Assembly (NCBI RefSeq): GCF_000696305.2
Contig: NZ_AOMT01000025.1
Coordinates: forward strand, 23,201 to 87,200
Direction of reading: 5' to 3'
Length of the DNA stretch: 64,000 nt
DNA from: Moraxella bovoculi 237
Lineage (GTDB): Bacteria; Pseudomonadota; Gammaproteobacteria; Pseudomonadales; Moraxellaceae
Shown here: one piece after another, positions 38,124-50,115 of the stretch
Numbering within the stretch: the first letter of the stretch is position 1
Layout: each line of letters opens with the position of its first letter
Made by a program: the position numbers and the translations under genes
Notes under the pieces: model-generated
The model's input: only the letters and a program-made list of their open reading frames with translations
The model's database searches: none
Told to the model about the DNA's origin: nothing

Positions 38124-39023
38124 ATGAAAGCATCAATCCGCCTGTCTGTTCTGTCTTTAGCGTTGACCCTTGCCCTAACCGCCTGCCAAAAGCCTGCCGA
38201 ACCAAAAGCTGATCAACCCGCCCAAACGACCGACACTAAAGCCGAGCAACCTGCTGAGCCTGCCAAAACCGAACAAACTGCCGAGTCCGCCCAAGTGGAC
38301 TTATCTGCCGAAACCGCCGAATACAAACAATGGGTAGAAGGGCAAATTGACAATCTGCTTGCCGATACCGAAAAATTTGTCGGCTTTTTAAAAGAAGGTA
38401 AATTGGACGAAGCCAAAGCGATTTATCCCTTGGCTCGTATGTATTTTGAACGCAGTGAGCCGATTGTCGAGAGTTTTGGCGACTTAGACCCACGCATTGA
38501 TAACCGTGAAGCCGACCTTGAGCAAGGCGAAAAATGGACGGGCTTTCACGCCATTGAAAAAATCCTATGGACACAAAACACCACCCAAGGTACCGAAGAG
38601 CTTGCCGACCAGCTCATCGCTGACATCAAAGAGCTAAGAGCTAAAATTCCCACCGCCGAAGTTACGCCCGAGCTTATGATTCAAGGGTCGGTGGATTTGT
38701 TGAATGAAGTTTCCACCACCAAAATCACAGGCGAGGAGGAGATTTTTTCAAAAACCGACCTTTATGACTTTAAGGCAAACGTTGAAGGGGCAGAAAAGAT
38801 TTTTGAAATTTTAAAACCCAAACTTACCGCCAAAAATCCTGAACTGGTTAAGACCTTAGAGGAGCGGTTTAAAGCGGTGAATGATTTGTTGGATAAATAC
38901 AAAGTGGACGACAAGGATTATAAGCCTTATACCGACTTAACTGATGAGAACACCAAAGAGCTTGCCGAAGCAGTGAACAAACTTGGCGAACCACTTGGGC
39001 AAATGGGCATTGTCATGGAATAA
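38124..39023 (+). CDS. efeO: EfeO/EfeM-type M75 iron-binding lipoprotein
   Basis: 299 aa. Lipoprotein signal ending LTLALTAC (C21), an Ala/Pro/Glu/Thr linker (about 22-55), then an imelysin/M75 domain with the metal-site motif GFHAIEKILW (about 148-157). The N-terminal cupredoxin domain of E. coli EfeO is absent, so it is the short EfeM form. In EfeUOB systems this protein passes ferrous iron to the permease. The ATG at 38124 follows GGGAG. Intact, although its partners efeB and efeU downstream are broken. Confidence 0.88.
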   Translation: MKASIRLSVLSLALTLALTACQKPAEPKADQPAQTTDTKAEQPAEPAKTEQTAESAQVDLSAETAEYKQWVEGQIDNLLADTEKFVGFLKEGKLDEAKAIYPLARMYFERSEPIVESFGDLDPRIDNREADLEQGEKWTGFHAIEKILWTQNTTQGTEELADQLIADIKELRAKIPTAEVTPELMIQGSVDLLNEVSTTKITGEEEIFSKTDLYDFKANVEGAEKIFEILKPKLTAKNPELVKTLEERFKAVNDLLDKYKVDDKDYKPYTDLTDENTKELAEAVNKLGEPLGQMGIVME

Positions 39024-39107
39024 TCCACAAGCCACAAAAAGCACCGATAAGACATGGGTGCTTTTTGTATTTTTATACACCTAACGAATTTGATATTTGC
39101 CACAGGC

Positions 39108-39175
39108 TTTGTAGGGACTGCTTCGATAACATACCAATTTTTATAGGAGTGCACAGCACGCCCCTACACCCAAAC
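39108..39175. repeat. Small palindromic element, copy A
   Basis: Starts TTTGTAGGGAC and ends ACGCCCCTACACC, so the ends are imperfect inverted repeats. The right half holds an inner palindrome TAGGAGTGC-ACA-GCACGCCCCTA. No coding capacity; lies between efeO and efeB. It shares the GTAGGG/CCCCTAC ends with two other elements in the window. Confidence 0.5.
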
Positions 39176-39234
39176 ATTATTACATTTGTGGTAATTTTAA
39201 AGTTTCTTGGATACAAATGACAAAAGGAGCAATC

Positions 39235-40491
39235 ATGACCAACCGCCGAGCTTTCTTGGGAAAAATGGGAGCGACTGCCTTGATTGGGGCAGGGGCATTG
39301 ACCGCTTGCAACAACGCCCAAAACCAAATCACTGCCCCCACCGCTAAGGGCAATCCTGACAGCCAAACACCGCCCAATCCATTTGCTGAGATGACTTATG
39401 ATTTTTATGGCACGCACCAAGCAGGCATTACCACGCCCGTTCAGCACCATGTGTATTTTTTGGTGGCGGAGTTACACAACACCAATGTTGATGAGATTCG
39501 CCAAATGTTTAAGGATTGGACGGAGTATTCTGCCAAATTGACCCAAGGCAAAAACATCAAACCCTATGACAAAAATCCCCACTTACCGCCTGCCGACACA
39601 GGCGAAGCGGACAGCTTGGGGGCGTATGGGCTGACTTTGACGTTTGGGATAAGTCCGTCATTTTTGGAGAAATTGGGTTTGTCGGACAAGGCACCGCCAG
39701 AATTTAGCGACTTGCCCAAATTCCCCCAAGACTAGATCCGCCCTGAGTTGTCAGGGGGCGATATTTGCATACAGGCGTGTAGCGAGGACCCGCAGGTCGC
39801 CTTTCATGCCGTGCGTCAGCTTGTCCGCCAAGCTCGTTCGCTCATTACGATGAAATGGTCGCAGTCAGGCTACAACAGCTTTGATAATGGGGCGGATACC
39901 CCACGCAATCTGTTTGGCTTTAAGGACGGCACCGCCAACAAAACCACGTTGGACGATACCGAAAAATGGCTGTGGGCAAAAGGCTCGGACAAGACTGCAT
40001 GGTTTGACGGTGGGACGTATCTTGTGGCACGGATTATCCAAATGCACTTGGAGACGTGGGACAGAACGAGCCTAGTCGGGCAAGAGAACACCTTTGGCAG
40101 ACACCGAGACACAGGGGCGAGCATTGGCAAAACGGGTGAGTTTGATGAGTTTGATGTTAATGAAAAAGACGATAGGGGTAATTTTGTCATTGCCGAGCCG
40201 ACTCACATGGGGCTTGCCAAACGCACGGGGCTACAAATGCTTAGACGTTCGTTTTCGTACAGTAGCGGTATTGATGTCAAGACAGGGCAGTTTAATGCAG
40301 GGCTACTTTTTATCTCTTTTCAAAAATCGCCCATGCAGTTTAGCGTGATTCAAAATGCGTTTGGCAATACCGACAAAATGACCGAATACACCACGCATAT
40401 CGGCAGCGGATTGTTTGCGTGTTTTGGTGGGGTAAGGCAGGTGAGTATTTGGGGCAAAGGTTGTTTGGGGGTTAAATTTATTGAAAAATAG
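39235..40491 (+). pseudogene. efeB: EfeB/DyP-type peroxidase interrupted by an in-frame amber codon
   Basis: Read through, this would be a 417-residue Tat-exported heme peroxidase of the EfeB family. The N-terminus MTNRRAFLGKMGATAL carries the twin-arginine motif. Downstream are GFKDGTANKT (the DyP GxxDG motif), the heme-side histidine region FGRHRDTGA and the C-terminal IGSGLFACFGGV. A single TAG at 39733-39735 splits it after FPQD; both halves are in the same frame, and the residues after the stop (IRPELSGGDICIQAC) continue the family alignment. One base change would explain it. The ATG at 39235 follows AAAGGAGC. Sequencing error remains possible. Confidence 0.85.
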
Positions 40492-40528
40492 GTATTATTC
40501 AATCAAGATGTATCCTAAAGTTTGGACG

Positions 40529-40602
40529 TGTAGGGGCAATTTATTCGCCCAGAAATCAACGCTTTAACAGGGTAAATGTAATTTACCCCTACAAATCTAC
40601 CT
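40529..40602. repeat. Small palindromic element, copy B
   Basis: Left end TGTAGGGGCAATTTATTCGCC; right end AATTTACCCCTACAAATCTACC. The termini are inverted repeats (TGTAGGGG / CCCCTACA). No coding capacity. Its right end nearly matches copy C. It separates efeB from the efeU remnant. Confidence 0.55.
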
Positions 40603-40707
40603 AAAAGTATAGTCAATTAACAATGCCAAAAAAGATTAGGGTAATTTATTTGCCCTTATCTTTAAAATCCGATAAACCATTTGAATGTTATTAAAAAAGG
40701 CAAAACA

Positions 40708-42025
40708 ATGAAAATTTATCAACCATTATCCATTTTTCTGCTTTTCTTTATTTGTCCCCCCTAATCTCTTATACCAATGTTAATAATGAAAAATTAAATT
40801 TCTCCCCTTTATTTATTCCATGATCGGATGCCATGGGAGCGGTAAAACAAAACAATACCTAACAAGCCAAAGATGATTTGATTGTTATAGAAAAAGAATT
40901 GGCAAATATCGGCAAAGACACCAACCGCCAAAGCATATTATATCAAGAAACAATCACCGCCTTAAATCACGCCAAAACCAATCCCAATAATGACACCCTA
41001 AAATAACTATCCATAAAACTCTATGCTTATGAAAAAGAGCAAAACCCCCTGGATTATAGCGTCAAACGCCGTCAATTTGCCAAAAATATCACGCCTGTAT
41101 TAAATGAGTTGGATAGCGCCATTCAAGAAATGGGCAAGGGTGGCGATATTGATAAAGTCAAATCGGTTTATTACCCCTTTAATAAAACATGGGTCGCCAA
41201 TGAAAGGGTGGTGAGAAATACCAGCATGGCTCATTATGGCAAAATAGAAACCGCCATGGCAATGATACGAGTGGGGATAGAAAATAATCCGCCCAATATC
41301 GCCATGATGACGGATAATATGGCAATGTTAAAGGCGACAATTGACAGTTATAATCAAGGCGATGAATTGACCGAAGTTAAAAATGACAAAGTGGATTTGG
41401 CGTATGGAGTAGAGTTATTAAAACAAGGTTTACTTGACGGTGGTAGGACAACCCAAAGGCAAAAAATGGGTCATGACAGGGGCGGTGTGGGGCTGGTGGC
41501 GAGCCTTATGGGGGCGTGGGGGCGTGGCTACATTCTAAATCGTCCGCCAAGGCGTGGAATGCCTACATTAACAAACACATGGGCGTGGCATTATCCACAG
41601 GAAGCATGGCAGGGCTGTTTGGCTTGGCGTTTTTGTCGGTGTTTCGGGAGGGGGCGGAGACGGTGCTGTTTTATACAGGGATTTTGCCAAGCATTGCCAT
41701 GAGTGAGTTTGTGCTGGGGATAGCGGTGGCATTGGGCGTACTTTTTGCGGTGGCGGTTATCATGGCAAAAACGTCCGTTAAATTGCCCATTCCGTTATTA
41801 TTTAAAATCTTAAAGTGGCTTATCTATGCCTTAGGATTTAAGATTTTGGGTGTGAGTATTTTGGCACTGCAACTGACTGGACATTTGTCCAGAGACGTCG
41901 TGGATGTGCCTAGCGTGGCGCTTTTGGGGACTTATCCGAGCGTACAAGGCTTGGTGGTGCAGGCGGTGTATGTGGCAATATGTGTATTGGTGTGGCTGAT
42001 ATCTGTGCACAAATCAGTTAAATAA
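40708..42025 (+). pseudogene. efeU: Decayed FTR1/EfeU iron permease
   Basis: Remnant of a ferrous/ferric permease with a long periplasmic N-terminal domain. Lesions in order: a frameshift in a six-C run (40756-40761) after MKIYQPLSIFLLFF, then in-frame stops at 40821-40823, 40860-40862 and 41004-41006. From 41007 the frame runs open to about 41450, encoding ...YGVELLKQGLLDGG. Next come further frame changes (41450-41520) and loss of the segment that should carry the first REXXE iron motif. The last part (41516-42025) still shows membrane helices and FREGAE, the second REXXE. The locus cannot make a working permease. Confidence 0.85.
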
Positions 42026-42123
42026 AAGCAGTCCATCGCAACAATATGAAAATTTAACTGTAAAACCATAGAAAAATTAGGTATATTATCAATAAACTTA
42101 TAACTAATAATTAGCGAGGCAAC

Positions 42124-42636
42124 ATGCAATACCCAGCTAAAAAAATCTCTCTTGTAACCGCCTTAATCTTCGCACTAAGCGCCTGCGGTGGTGATAAAGC
42201 TCCTGAAAAAGCACCAGAGCCTACCAAAGTAGAAACCGCACCTGCTGCTACAGCAGAGGTACCTGCGGAAAATAAAGCAGAAGTCATCCAAGAGCCGGTC
42301 AAGGAACCTGCCAAAGAAGCAGAGTTAGCGCAAGCACCAGAGCCTGTGGCTGAGGCGCCTACTGAGACAGCTGCTGCGCCTGTTGAGGCGCTATCTATCG
42401 AGCAAGGTAAGGAGCGCTACGAGCAAACCTGTAAGGTTTGCCATGATCAAGGGCTGCTTGATGCGCCGAAGCTTAGCGATAAAGCAGAATGGGCAAAACG
42501 CCTAGAAAAAGGCGTTGATAAGTTGCACGAGCATTCTGCTAAGGGCTTTAATAAGATGCCTGCACAGGCAGTAGGAGCTGTCACAGAAGCAGAAGTATAT
42601 GCAGCAGTTGATTATATGCTAGAGCAAGCTAAGTAA
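42124..42636 (+). CDS. Lipoprotein cytochrome c (c5-like)
   Basis: 170 aa. Signal peptide with lipobox LSAC (about C21), an unusually long Ala/Pro/Glu/Lys linker (about 25-90), then a small class I cytochrome c domain starting at LSIEQGKERYEQTCKVCH. The heme motif CKVCH is near 102-106, and the distal methionine is probably in NKMP (about 142-145). It would be an outer- or inner-membrane-anchored electron carrier. It sits between two broken loci but is itself intact; a terminator follows. Confidence 0.85.
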   Translation: MQYPAKKISLVTALIFALSACGGDKAPEKAPEPTKVETAPAATAEVPAENKAEVIQEPVKEPAKEAELAQAPEPVAEAPTETAAAPVEALSIEQGKERYEQTCKVCHDQGLLDAPKLSDKAEWAKRLEKGVDKLHEHSAKGFNKMPAQAVGAVTEAEVYAAVDYMLEQAK

Positions 42637-42656
42637 TCATTTGTATTAATTAATAA

Positions 42657-42690
42657 TAAAAAAACCACGTCCTAAGACGTGGTTTTGTTT
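42657..42690. terminator. Terminator after the cytochrome gene
   Basis: AAAACCACGT (42661-42670) pairs perfectly with ACGTGGTTTT (42677-42686). Confidence 0.88.
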
Positions 42691-42693
42691 GTT

Positions 42694-43967
<1,274 letters not shown>

Positions 43968-44050
43968 GATAATCCTTATGATTGGTGATAAAATTCAAGC
44001 AATATCATAACAAAATATCAAAAAAGACAAGGCGGGATTGTTTATAAAGC

Positions 44051-44081
44051 AAAAAATCCACTCGCATGGAGTGGATTTTTT
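44051..44081 (-). terminator. Terminator of the nqr operon
   Basis: AAAAAATCCACTC (44051-44063) pairs perfectly with GAGTGGATTTTTT (44069-44081). Lies 12 bases after the nqrF stop. Confidence 0.88.
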
Positions 44082-44092
44082 GTTGGTTGGGA

Positions 44093-45325
44093 TTAGCCAC
44101 CGAAGTCATCAAGTAAGATGTTTTCATCTTCCACGCCCAAATCTTTGAGCATCTTGATAACCGCAGCATTCATCACCGGAGGACCACACATATAGAATTC
44201 ACAGTCTTCTGGTGCTGGGTGGTCTTTTAGATACTCTTCATAAAGCACGTTATGAATGAATCCGGTGTAACCTTCCCAGTTATCTTCAGGCTGTGGGTCA
44301 GACAGGGCAACATGCCATTCGAAGTTGTCGAATTCTGCTGCCAGACCGTCATAATCTTCAACGTAGAACATCTCACGCTTAGAACGCGCACCATACCAGA
44401 AGCTGATTTTGCGATCTGATTTTAGGCGTTTTAATTGATCAAAGATGTGTGAACGCATCGGTGCCATACCTGCACCACCACCGATGAACACCATCTCAGC
44501 CTTGGTGTCTTTGGCGAAGAATTCACCATAAGGACCTGATACGGTAATCTTGTCACCTGGTTTTAGGCTAAATACATAAGATGACATCTGGCCTGGTGGG
44601 ATACCTTCTGGGCCACGTGGCGGAGGACTTGCGATACGAATGTTAAACTTGATGATACCCTTTTCTTCTGGGTAGTTGGCCATCGAATAAGCACGAATCA
44701 CGGGCTCATCAACCTTAGAGGTATAACGCCATAGGTTAAAGTTATCCCAATCTTCATGATATTCTTTGGCGATGTCAAAGTCTTTATAGTGTACTTCATG
44801 TGGTGGCGCTTCTAACTGCACATAACCACCTGCACGGAACGGTACAACTTCACCCTCAGGAATCTTCAAGGTAAGCTCTTTAATGAACGTTGCTACGTTT
44901 TCGTTAGAGATAACCTCACATTCCCATTTTTTGACATCGAAGAATTCAGGATCGATCTCGATCTGCATGTCTTGTTTTACCGCAACCTGACATGCCAAAC
45001 GCATGCCTTCACGGATTTCACCTTGAGTAAAATGACCTTCTTCGGTAGGTAGGATTGAACCACCACCGTCAAGTACTTTACAACGACACTGACCACAAGT
45101 ACCACCGCCACCACAAGCTGATGATAGGAAGATGCCTTCGCCAGCTAGGGTTTGTAGTAGTTTGCCACCTGCAGCTGTGGTGACGTTGTTGTCAGGATTG
45201 TCATTGATATTGATCGTTACCTTGCCTGAACTGACAAGGCGCGAGCGTGCTATCAAAATCACCACCACCAAGCTCATGATAATGGCGGTAAACATGGCGA
45301 CACCGCCTAATGCTGTACCAAACAT
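44093..45325 (-). CDS. nqrF: Na+-NQR subunit F (NADH dehydrogenase component)
   Basis: 410 aa, the NADH entry point of the sodium-pumping quinone reductase. One N-terminal membrane helix (about 5-26) is followed by a 2Fe-2S ferredoxin domain with cysteines in [15 protein letters not shown] (about 71-85) and ACQVAV. Then come an FAD domain with RAYSMANYP (about 211-219) and an NADH domain with [15 protein letters not shown] and YMCGPPVM near the C-terminus. Last gene of nqrABCDEF; the nqrM maturation gene that follows it in Vibrio is not seen here. Confidence 0.97.
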   Translation of the reverse strand: MFGTALGGVAMFTAIIMSLVVVILIARSRLVSSGKVTININDNPDNNVTTAAGGKLLQTLAGEGIFLSSACGGGGTCGQCRCKVLDGGGSILPTEEGHFTQGEIREGMRLACQVAVKQDMQIEIDPEFFDVKKWECEVISNENVATFIKELTLKIPEGEVVPFRAGGYVQLEAPPHEVHYKDFDIAKEYHEDWDNFNLWRYTSKVDEPVIRAYSMANYPEEKGIIKFNIRIASPPPRGPEGIPPGQMSSYVFSLKPGDKITVSGPYGEFFAKDTKAEMVFIGGGAGMAPMRSHIFDQLKRLKSDRKISFWYGARSKREMFYVEDYDGLAAEFDNFEWHVALSDPQPEDNWEGYTGFIHNVLYEEYLKDHPAPEDCEFYMCGPPVMNAAVIKMLKDLGVEDENILLDDFGG

Positions 45326-45334
45326 GTTCTCTCC

Positions 45335-45943
45335 TTATAAACTCATACCGCCAAACGACATGAAGCCAAGCGACATCAGTCCGACAGTAACAAAGGTAAT
45401 GCCAAGACCACGAAGTGGGGCAGGGACGTCTGAGTATTTAAGTTTTTCGCGAATACCTGCTAATGCAGCAATCGCCAACGCCCAACCCAAGCCAGAACCT
45501 ACGCCATACACGACAGATTCAGCGAAGTTATAATCACGCTCTACCATGAACAGTACACCACCCATGATGGCACAGTTTACGGTGATCAACGGAAGGAATA
45601 CACCCAGAGCGTTATATAGAGCAGGTACAAATTTATCTAAGAACATCTCCAGAATCTGTACTGTCGCTGCAATCAGAGCGATATAGCTGAGCAGACCTAG
45701 GAATGACAGATCGGTATTCGGGAAACCTGCCCACGCAAGCGCGCCATCTTTAAGAAGGAATTGGTAAAGTAGGTTGTTTAGCGGTACACAGATTGCCATT
45801 ACCACGATAACAGCGATACCTAGACCGATGGCAGTTGAGACCTTCTTGGAAACTGCCAAAAACGTACACATGCCCAAGAAGAAGGCAAGTGCCATATTCT
45901 CAATAAAGACAGATGTAATAAATAGGCTGATATAGTGTTCCAT
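45335..45943 (-). CDS. nqrE: Na+-NQR subunit E
   Basis: 202 aa, six hydrophobic helices. It starts [20 protein letters not shown] and contains the helix cysteine in [10 protein letters not shown] (about 19-28) and a second in [11 protein letters not shown] (about 119-129); in NqrDE these cysteines hold an intramembrane Fe-S centre. One-base overlap with nqrD and 9 bases to nqrF. Confidence 0.96.
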   Translation of the reverse strand: MEHYISLFITSVFIENMALAFFLGMCTFLAVSKKVSTAIGLGIAVIVVMAICVPLNNLLYQFLLKDGALAWAGFPNTDLSFLGLLSYIALIAATVQILEMFLDKFVPALYNALGVFLPLITVNCAIMGGVLFMVERDYNFAESVVYGVGSGLGWALAIAALAGIREKLKYSDVPAPLRGLGITFVTVGLMSLGFMSFGGMSL

Positions 45944-46605
45944 TAGTGACCTCCCATGCCTTTAGATTGTGGCTTCATCACAAATTCTGCTGGCTCGTGC
46001 TGATCTTTTTTCCAAAGGCGAACCAATGCAATAAAGCCTGCAATGACAAAGAATGAAGAAGGCGGTAATAGCAAAAGACCGTTAGGGATATACCAGCCGC
46101 CCTCGGTTACTTTTTCAAGTAAAGTAATACCAAACCAGCTGCCATTACCGATGATTTCACGGATCGTCGCAACGAAAATCAATACTGCTGAGTAGCCCAA
46201 GCCATTACCAATACCATCTAAAAAGCTAGGTACAGGCGGATTACTCATGGCAAATGCTTCAGCTCGGCCCATAACGATACAGTTAGTGATGATCAGACCG
46301 ACGAATACCGATAACGAACGGCTGATTTCATAAGCGAAAGCTTGCAAAATCTGATCAACCACGATGACCAATGAAGCAATAATAACCATCTGTACAATAA
46401 TACGAATGGATGAGGGAATTTTATTACGGATGATCGAGATAAAAAAGCTTGAAAATGCCGTAACTAAGGTTAGTGCGATACACATAACCAAAGCGTTTGC
46501 AACGCTTGTGGTGACCGCAAGTGCCGAGCAAATACCCAAAATCTGTAGTGCAATTGGGTTATTGTCAAAAATTGGCGTCGTTAAAATGCTTTTGGTATCA
46601 GCCAT
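45943..46605 (-). CDS. nqrD: Na+-NQR subunit D
   Basis: 220 aa homologue of nqrE with about six helices. Cysteines in [10 protein letters not shown] (about 23-32) and in [15 protein letters not shown] (about 105-119) pair with those of NqrE at the membrane Fe-S site. It overlaps nqrE by one base and follows nqrC by 2 bases. Full length, no irregularities. Confidence 0.96.
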   Translation of the reverse strand: MADTKSILTTPIFDNNPIALQILGICSALAVTTSVANALVMCIALTLVTAFSSFFISIIRNKIPSSIRIIVQMVIIASLVIVVDQILQAFAYEISRSLSVFVGLIITNCIVMGRAEAFAMSNPPVPSFLDGIGNGLGYSAVLIFVATIREIIGNGSWFGITLLEKVTEGGWYIPNGLLLLPPSSFFVIAGFIALVRLWKKDQHEPAEFVMKPQSKGMGGH

Positions 46606-46607
46606 GA

Positions 46608-47417
46608 TTACACTCCTTCACCATTGCCTGCTTGACCAGCTTTTAGATTATCCAAAAATGGCTTATAACCATCTTCACCAATCCAGTACTGTAGTAGATT
46701 GTTCACACCGCGAATGGTCAAAGTTGCACCACTAATACCATCAACTTGACCTTCACGCGCTGTACCTGCTTTGACAACGGCGATTTTTCTAGAACCATCT
46801 TCGTTATATAGCTCTTTATCCACCCAGGTCTCTTGCCACTGAGGCTCTTCAATGCGCGAACCTAGACCCGGAGTTTCTTTGTGTTGATAAAAATTCACGC
46901 CTTTGACAGTGTTTAAATCTTTATCCAAGGTCAAAAGACCAAAAATCGGACCCCACAAGCCAGCGCCGTGAATGGGTAGAACGATTTGATCGATCTCACC
47001 ATTGGCGTCTTTTGCCAAATATACTTTCGCAAAGTTAGGCTTACCACCAATTTTGGCGATGTCATCCGCTAATGAGGTGGATAAATAAGGCGTGCGTGCT
47101 GCTTTTGACGCATCATAGCCATCCACATCATTGATGCCGGCGGCTGAAATTTCTTGATCAGTGGCAAATTTACCAGTTTGTAAGTTCACTAAGCGGACAT
47201 CAAAGTCGGCAAAACGCTCTGGAATGACACTAGAAGAATCTGTTTCAGGGTCATACATATCTGCTGCCATCAAGATATTTTTGTTCAAATCAAGACGGGC
47301 ATTTTCTTGTTGCTTTGATTTTAACCCAACAGCAACCGCAGAAACCATCACCGAGCAGACCAAGCACAAAATCAGTGCTGTGACTGCGGTGCTAACATTA
47401 CTATTTTTGGCTGACAT
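46608..47417 (-). CDS. nqrC: Na+-NQR subunit C (covalent FMN)
   Basis: 269 aa. One N-terminal membrane helix (about 13-31) is followed by a periplasmic domain carrying covalent FMN. The flavin site is T232 in the motif DGISGATLT (226-234), a match to the ApbE target pattern. The ATG at 47417 ([10 protein letters not shown]) gives the usual N-terminus and overlaps the end of nqrB by 17 bases; an earlier start inside nqrB would add 19 hydrophilic residues before the membrane helix. Confidence 0.96.
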   Translation of the reverse strand: MSAKNSNVSTAVTALILCLVCSVMVSAVAVGLKSKQQENARLDLNKNILMAADMYDPETDSSSVIPERFADFDVRLVNLQTGKFATDQEISAAGINDVDGYDASKAARTPYLSTSLADDIAKIGGKPNFAKVYLAKDANGEIDQIVLPIHGAGLWGPIFGLLTLDKDLNTVKGVNFYQHKETPGLGSRIEEPQWQETWVDKELYNEDGSRKIAVVKAGTAREGQVDGISGATLTIRGVNNLLQYWIGEDGYKPFLDNLKAGQAGNGEGV

Positions 47418-48630
47418 GACGCAATCTCCGTGCTGTTTGACGTTTGATATTGGCTTGTTTGACGAAGTAGTCAAATAGTGGGGCGAACAAGTTGGCGAAT
47501 AAGATGGCCAGCATGATGCCCTCTGGGAAAGCAGGGTTTACCACACGGATAACCACAGTCATAAAGCCGATCAATAGACCATAGCACCAGCGACCTGTAT
47601 TGGTATGTGCTGCTGATACAGGGTCAGTTGCCATAAATACCGCACCGAACATGAAGCCACCAATAACTAGGTGCCAATGTGGCGCAAGGCTCATCATTGG
47701 GTTTTCGCCGCCGATTAGGTTGAAGATGAATGCAGTCACCACAAGACCAATCACAGAACCTGCGATCACACGCCATGAAGCGATCTTCGTCCATAGTAGG
47801 CCTACCGCGCCAATCAAGATGGCAAGGGTTGATACTTCACCGATAGAGCCTTGCATGTTACCCAAGAATGCATCTGTCCAAGTGATCACTTGACCATAGG
47901 CGTTCACGAACTGATCAGGGCTTACGCCAGCTGCTGCTAGACCTAATGGTGTTGCGCCACTAAATCCGTCCACCGCTGTCCAGACCGCATCGCCAGACAT
48001 ATAAGCAGGGTAAGCGAAATATAGGAACGCACGACCAGCAAGGGCAGGGTTAAGGAAGTTCTTACCGGTACCGCCAAATACTTCTTTGGCAACAACCACA
48101 CCAAAGCTAATACCTAGGGCAACTTGCCACAGTGGTACGTCTGGTGGTAGTGATAGGGCAAATAACACAGAAGTGACGAAGAAGCCTTCGTTCACTTCGT
48201 GTCCACGCACGACAGCAAAGATGATTTCCCATAGGATACCTACTGCAAAAGTTACCGCGTAGATGGGTAGGAATTGCATCGCGCCATAGACGAAGCACGC
48301 CCAGATGCTATTAGGATCATAGCCTACCATGCCGGTGATGGCTGTGCGCCAGCCTGTTGGTTCAAGACCAAGTTGGCTAATGGCAGTTAGCGCTTGAAAA
48401 CCGACGTTGTACATACCCCAAAACATCACAGGGAAAGTACATAGCCATACGGTAATCATGATACGCTTTAGGTCGATACCATCACGCACGTGAGAGGCGC
48501 TGTACGTCTGAGAGCTCGGTTGACGGAAAAACGTGTCAAACATCTCAAAGACGGCGTAATATTTTTCGTACTTACCACCTTTTGTGAAGGATGGCTCCAT
48601 ACGGTCAAAGATATTGTGAATAAATTTCAT
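47401..48630 (-). CDS. nqrB: Na+-NQR subunit B (covalent FMN, quinone site)
   Basis: 409 aa, about ten membrane helices. The covalent FMN site is T227 in [10 protein letters not shown] (221-230). Family features include [18 protein letters not shown] (147-164) and [18 protein letters not shown]. It holds riboflavin and the ubiquinone pocket in the characterised complexes. Ends in a TAG stop; overlaps nqrC by 17 bases and follows nqrA by 3. Confidence 0.97.
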   Translation of the reverse strand: MKFIHNIFDRMEPSFTKGGKYEKYYAVFEMFDTFFRQPSSQTYSASHVRDGIDLKRIMITVWLCTFPVMFWGMYNVGFQALTAISQLGLEPTGWRTAITGMVGYDPNSIWACFVYGAMQFLPIYAVTFAVGILWEIIFAVVRGHEVNEGFFVTSVLFALSLPPDVPLWQVALGISFGVVVAKEVFGGTGKNFLNPALAGRAFLYFAYPAYMSGDAVWTAVDGFSGATPLGLAAAGVSPDQFVNAYGQVITWTDAFLGNMQGSIGEVSTLAILIGAVGLLWTKIASWRVIAGSVIGLVVTAFIFNLIGGENPMMSLAPHWHLVIGGFMFGAVFMATDPVSAAHTNTGRWCYGLLIGFMTVVIRVVNPAFPEGIMLAILFANLFAPLFDYFVKQANIKRQTARRLRHVSQK

Positions 48631-48633
48631 CGT

Positions 48634-49980
48634 TTAGCCTTCCTGCTCAATACGGGTCAAGTTATCACGCAAAATATCACCAAATTCGTATTTACCAGGT
48701 GACACAAAGGTGCATAACGCCAAATCTTCTTCATCAAGCTCAAGCGCACCAAGCTCTACTGCTTCGATGATGTCGCCTACGATGAGTGAGCGAAGTAGCT
48801 GAGTTGGCAGGTAGTCTTGTGGCATGACTTTTTCGAATGAACCGATTGGTACCATCGCACGAGGTGAGCCATTGGTAGATGTGGTAAAGTCATATTTTTT
48901 GCCACCGAAGAACTGCGAGATGTAGATTGGTAGCATGGAGAAGCGATTTGCACCCAGGGTAAAGAAGTGCAGGGCAGGGCGTTCACGACCTTCGGCAAGC
49001 ACTGAAACTTGGTTGTGAAAGCGACCCAAATAAGCAATTTTTTCATCTGCTTTACGACCTGACAACACCGACCCAGAAATGATGCGATTGTCATTACCTT
49101 TAAGCTCGTTGGCGGTCAATTCTGCCAAATCAGCACCGCGAGTGGTGCGGATAAGACGCGGGTTATTAACCGCAGGACCTGCAAGGCTAATCACGCGGTC
49201 GGTGTAGATGCGACCAGTAGTGAATAGCTTACCGATGGCGATCACGTCTTGATAGCCGATTGTCCATACACTTGCGCCGCGTCCTAGTGGGTGCAAAAAG
49301 TGAATGTGCGTGCCAGCGTTACCTGCTGGGTGCTTACCTGTAAAGCCTTCATAAACGGTGTCGTTAGCGACGTTCGTTGCTCTGGCAGGTGCTGTTTCGC
49401 CATGGCAGACATAAGTCTTTGGCGACAGCGTTGAGATAACTGCCAAGCCATCATTGAATGCATCGATGCTGTCATTAATGATGCGCGCAGGATCGGTGGC
49501 TAGAGGGTTGGTGTCCGTAGCGGTTACAAAAATCGCTGAAGGCACGCTGTTGATTTCTGGCGTGCGACTAAAAGGACGGGTGCGGAATGCTGTCCATTCA
49601 CCTGAAGCCACCAATTGTTCTTTCACTGCTTCACGATCAATAGACGCAAGGTCTGCAGCTGCATAGGCATTAAAGGTAACTTCATCTGCTGCGCTAGGGT
49701 TAGCAGCGATGACGATGCTTTCAAACACACGGCGTTCGCCACGATTCACAGAAACGATGCGACCGCTCACAGGGGCAGTATATTTAACACCCGCGCGTTT
49801 TTTGTCTTCAAACAACACTTGCCCTTTGGCGACGGTATCGCCTTCCTTTACACTCATGGTTGGACGCATACCGATATAGTCATAGCCGATAAGCGCAACG
49901 TGAGTTGGCGTGTGTTCGCTAATCTCGTTGGCGGGTTCGCCCGAGATGGGCAAGTCCAAGCCTTTTTTGATGGTAATCAT
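48634..49980 (-). CDS. nqrA: Na+-NQR subunit A
   Basis: 448 aa soluble subunit on the cytoplasmic face near the quinone site. The N-terminus MITIKKGLDLPISGEP and the barrel-like YIGMRPTMSVKEGDTVAKGQVL region (in pieces, about 34-55) are typical. The middle contains HFLHPLGRGASVWTIGYQDV near 229-248. First gene of the nqr operon; a TATAAT-type -10 on this strand lies about 240 bases upstream. Confidence 0.96.
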   Translation of the reverse strand: MITIKKGLDLPISGEPANEISEHTPTHVALIGYDYIGMRPTMSVKEGDTVAKGQVLFEDKKRAGVKYTAPVSGRIVSVNRGERRVFESIVIAANPSAADEVTFNAYAAADLASIDREAVKEQLVASGEWTAFRTRPFSRTPEINSVPSAIFVTATDTNPLATDPARIINDSIDAFNDGLAVISTLSPKTYVCHGETAPARATNVANDTVYEGFTGKHPAGNAGTHIHFLHPLGRGASVWTIGYQDVIAIGKLFTTGRIYTDRVISLAGPAVNNPRLIRTTRGADLAELTANELKGNDNRIISGSVLSGRKADEKIAYLGRFHNQVSVLAEGRERPALHFFTLGANRFSMLPIYISQFFGGKKYDFTTSTNGSPRAMVPIGSFEKVMPQDYLPTQLLRSLIVGDIIEAVELGALELDEEDLALCTFVSPGKYEFGDILRDNLTRIEQEG

Positions 49981-50115
49981 AAGCGGATACTTAAATTAAG
50001 ACCAAAACACACCAGCGCGGGCAACCCTAAGTTAAAACGTGGCTACCTGAACGGCTGGCTACCAATTTTCCAAGAAACATCCAAAACTTACTGGCGTGGC
50101 ATCGCCAACTGGTAA
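49981..50115 (+). other. Coding-like remnant tail upstream of nqrA
   Basis: The plus strand reads LKLRPKHTSAGNPKLKRG then YLNGWLPIFQETSKTYWRG and IANW before a TAA at 50113-50115. Composition (four Trp, mixed hydrophobic and basic residues) and codons (CGT, GGC, AAC, CTG) look like the end of a real protein rather than chance. There is no start or body: further left the frame runs antisense to nqrA. It may be the stranded 3' end of a deleted gene. Family not recognised. Confidence 0.35.

Noticed and set aside
40756..40761. Six-C run in efeU as a phase-variation tract
   Set aside because: Only six bases long, and the gene has several later stops and a deletion, so switching the frame would not restore a protein.
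42124..42636. Cytochrome lipoprotein as part of the Efe iron system
   Set aside because: Adjacent to the efeU remnant, but separated by its own ribosome site and an AT-rich gap of about 100 bases; a functional link cannot be shown from sequence.
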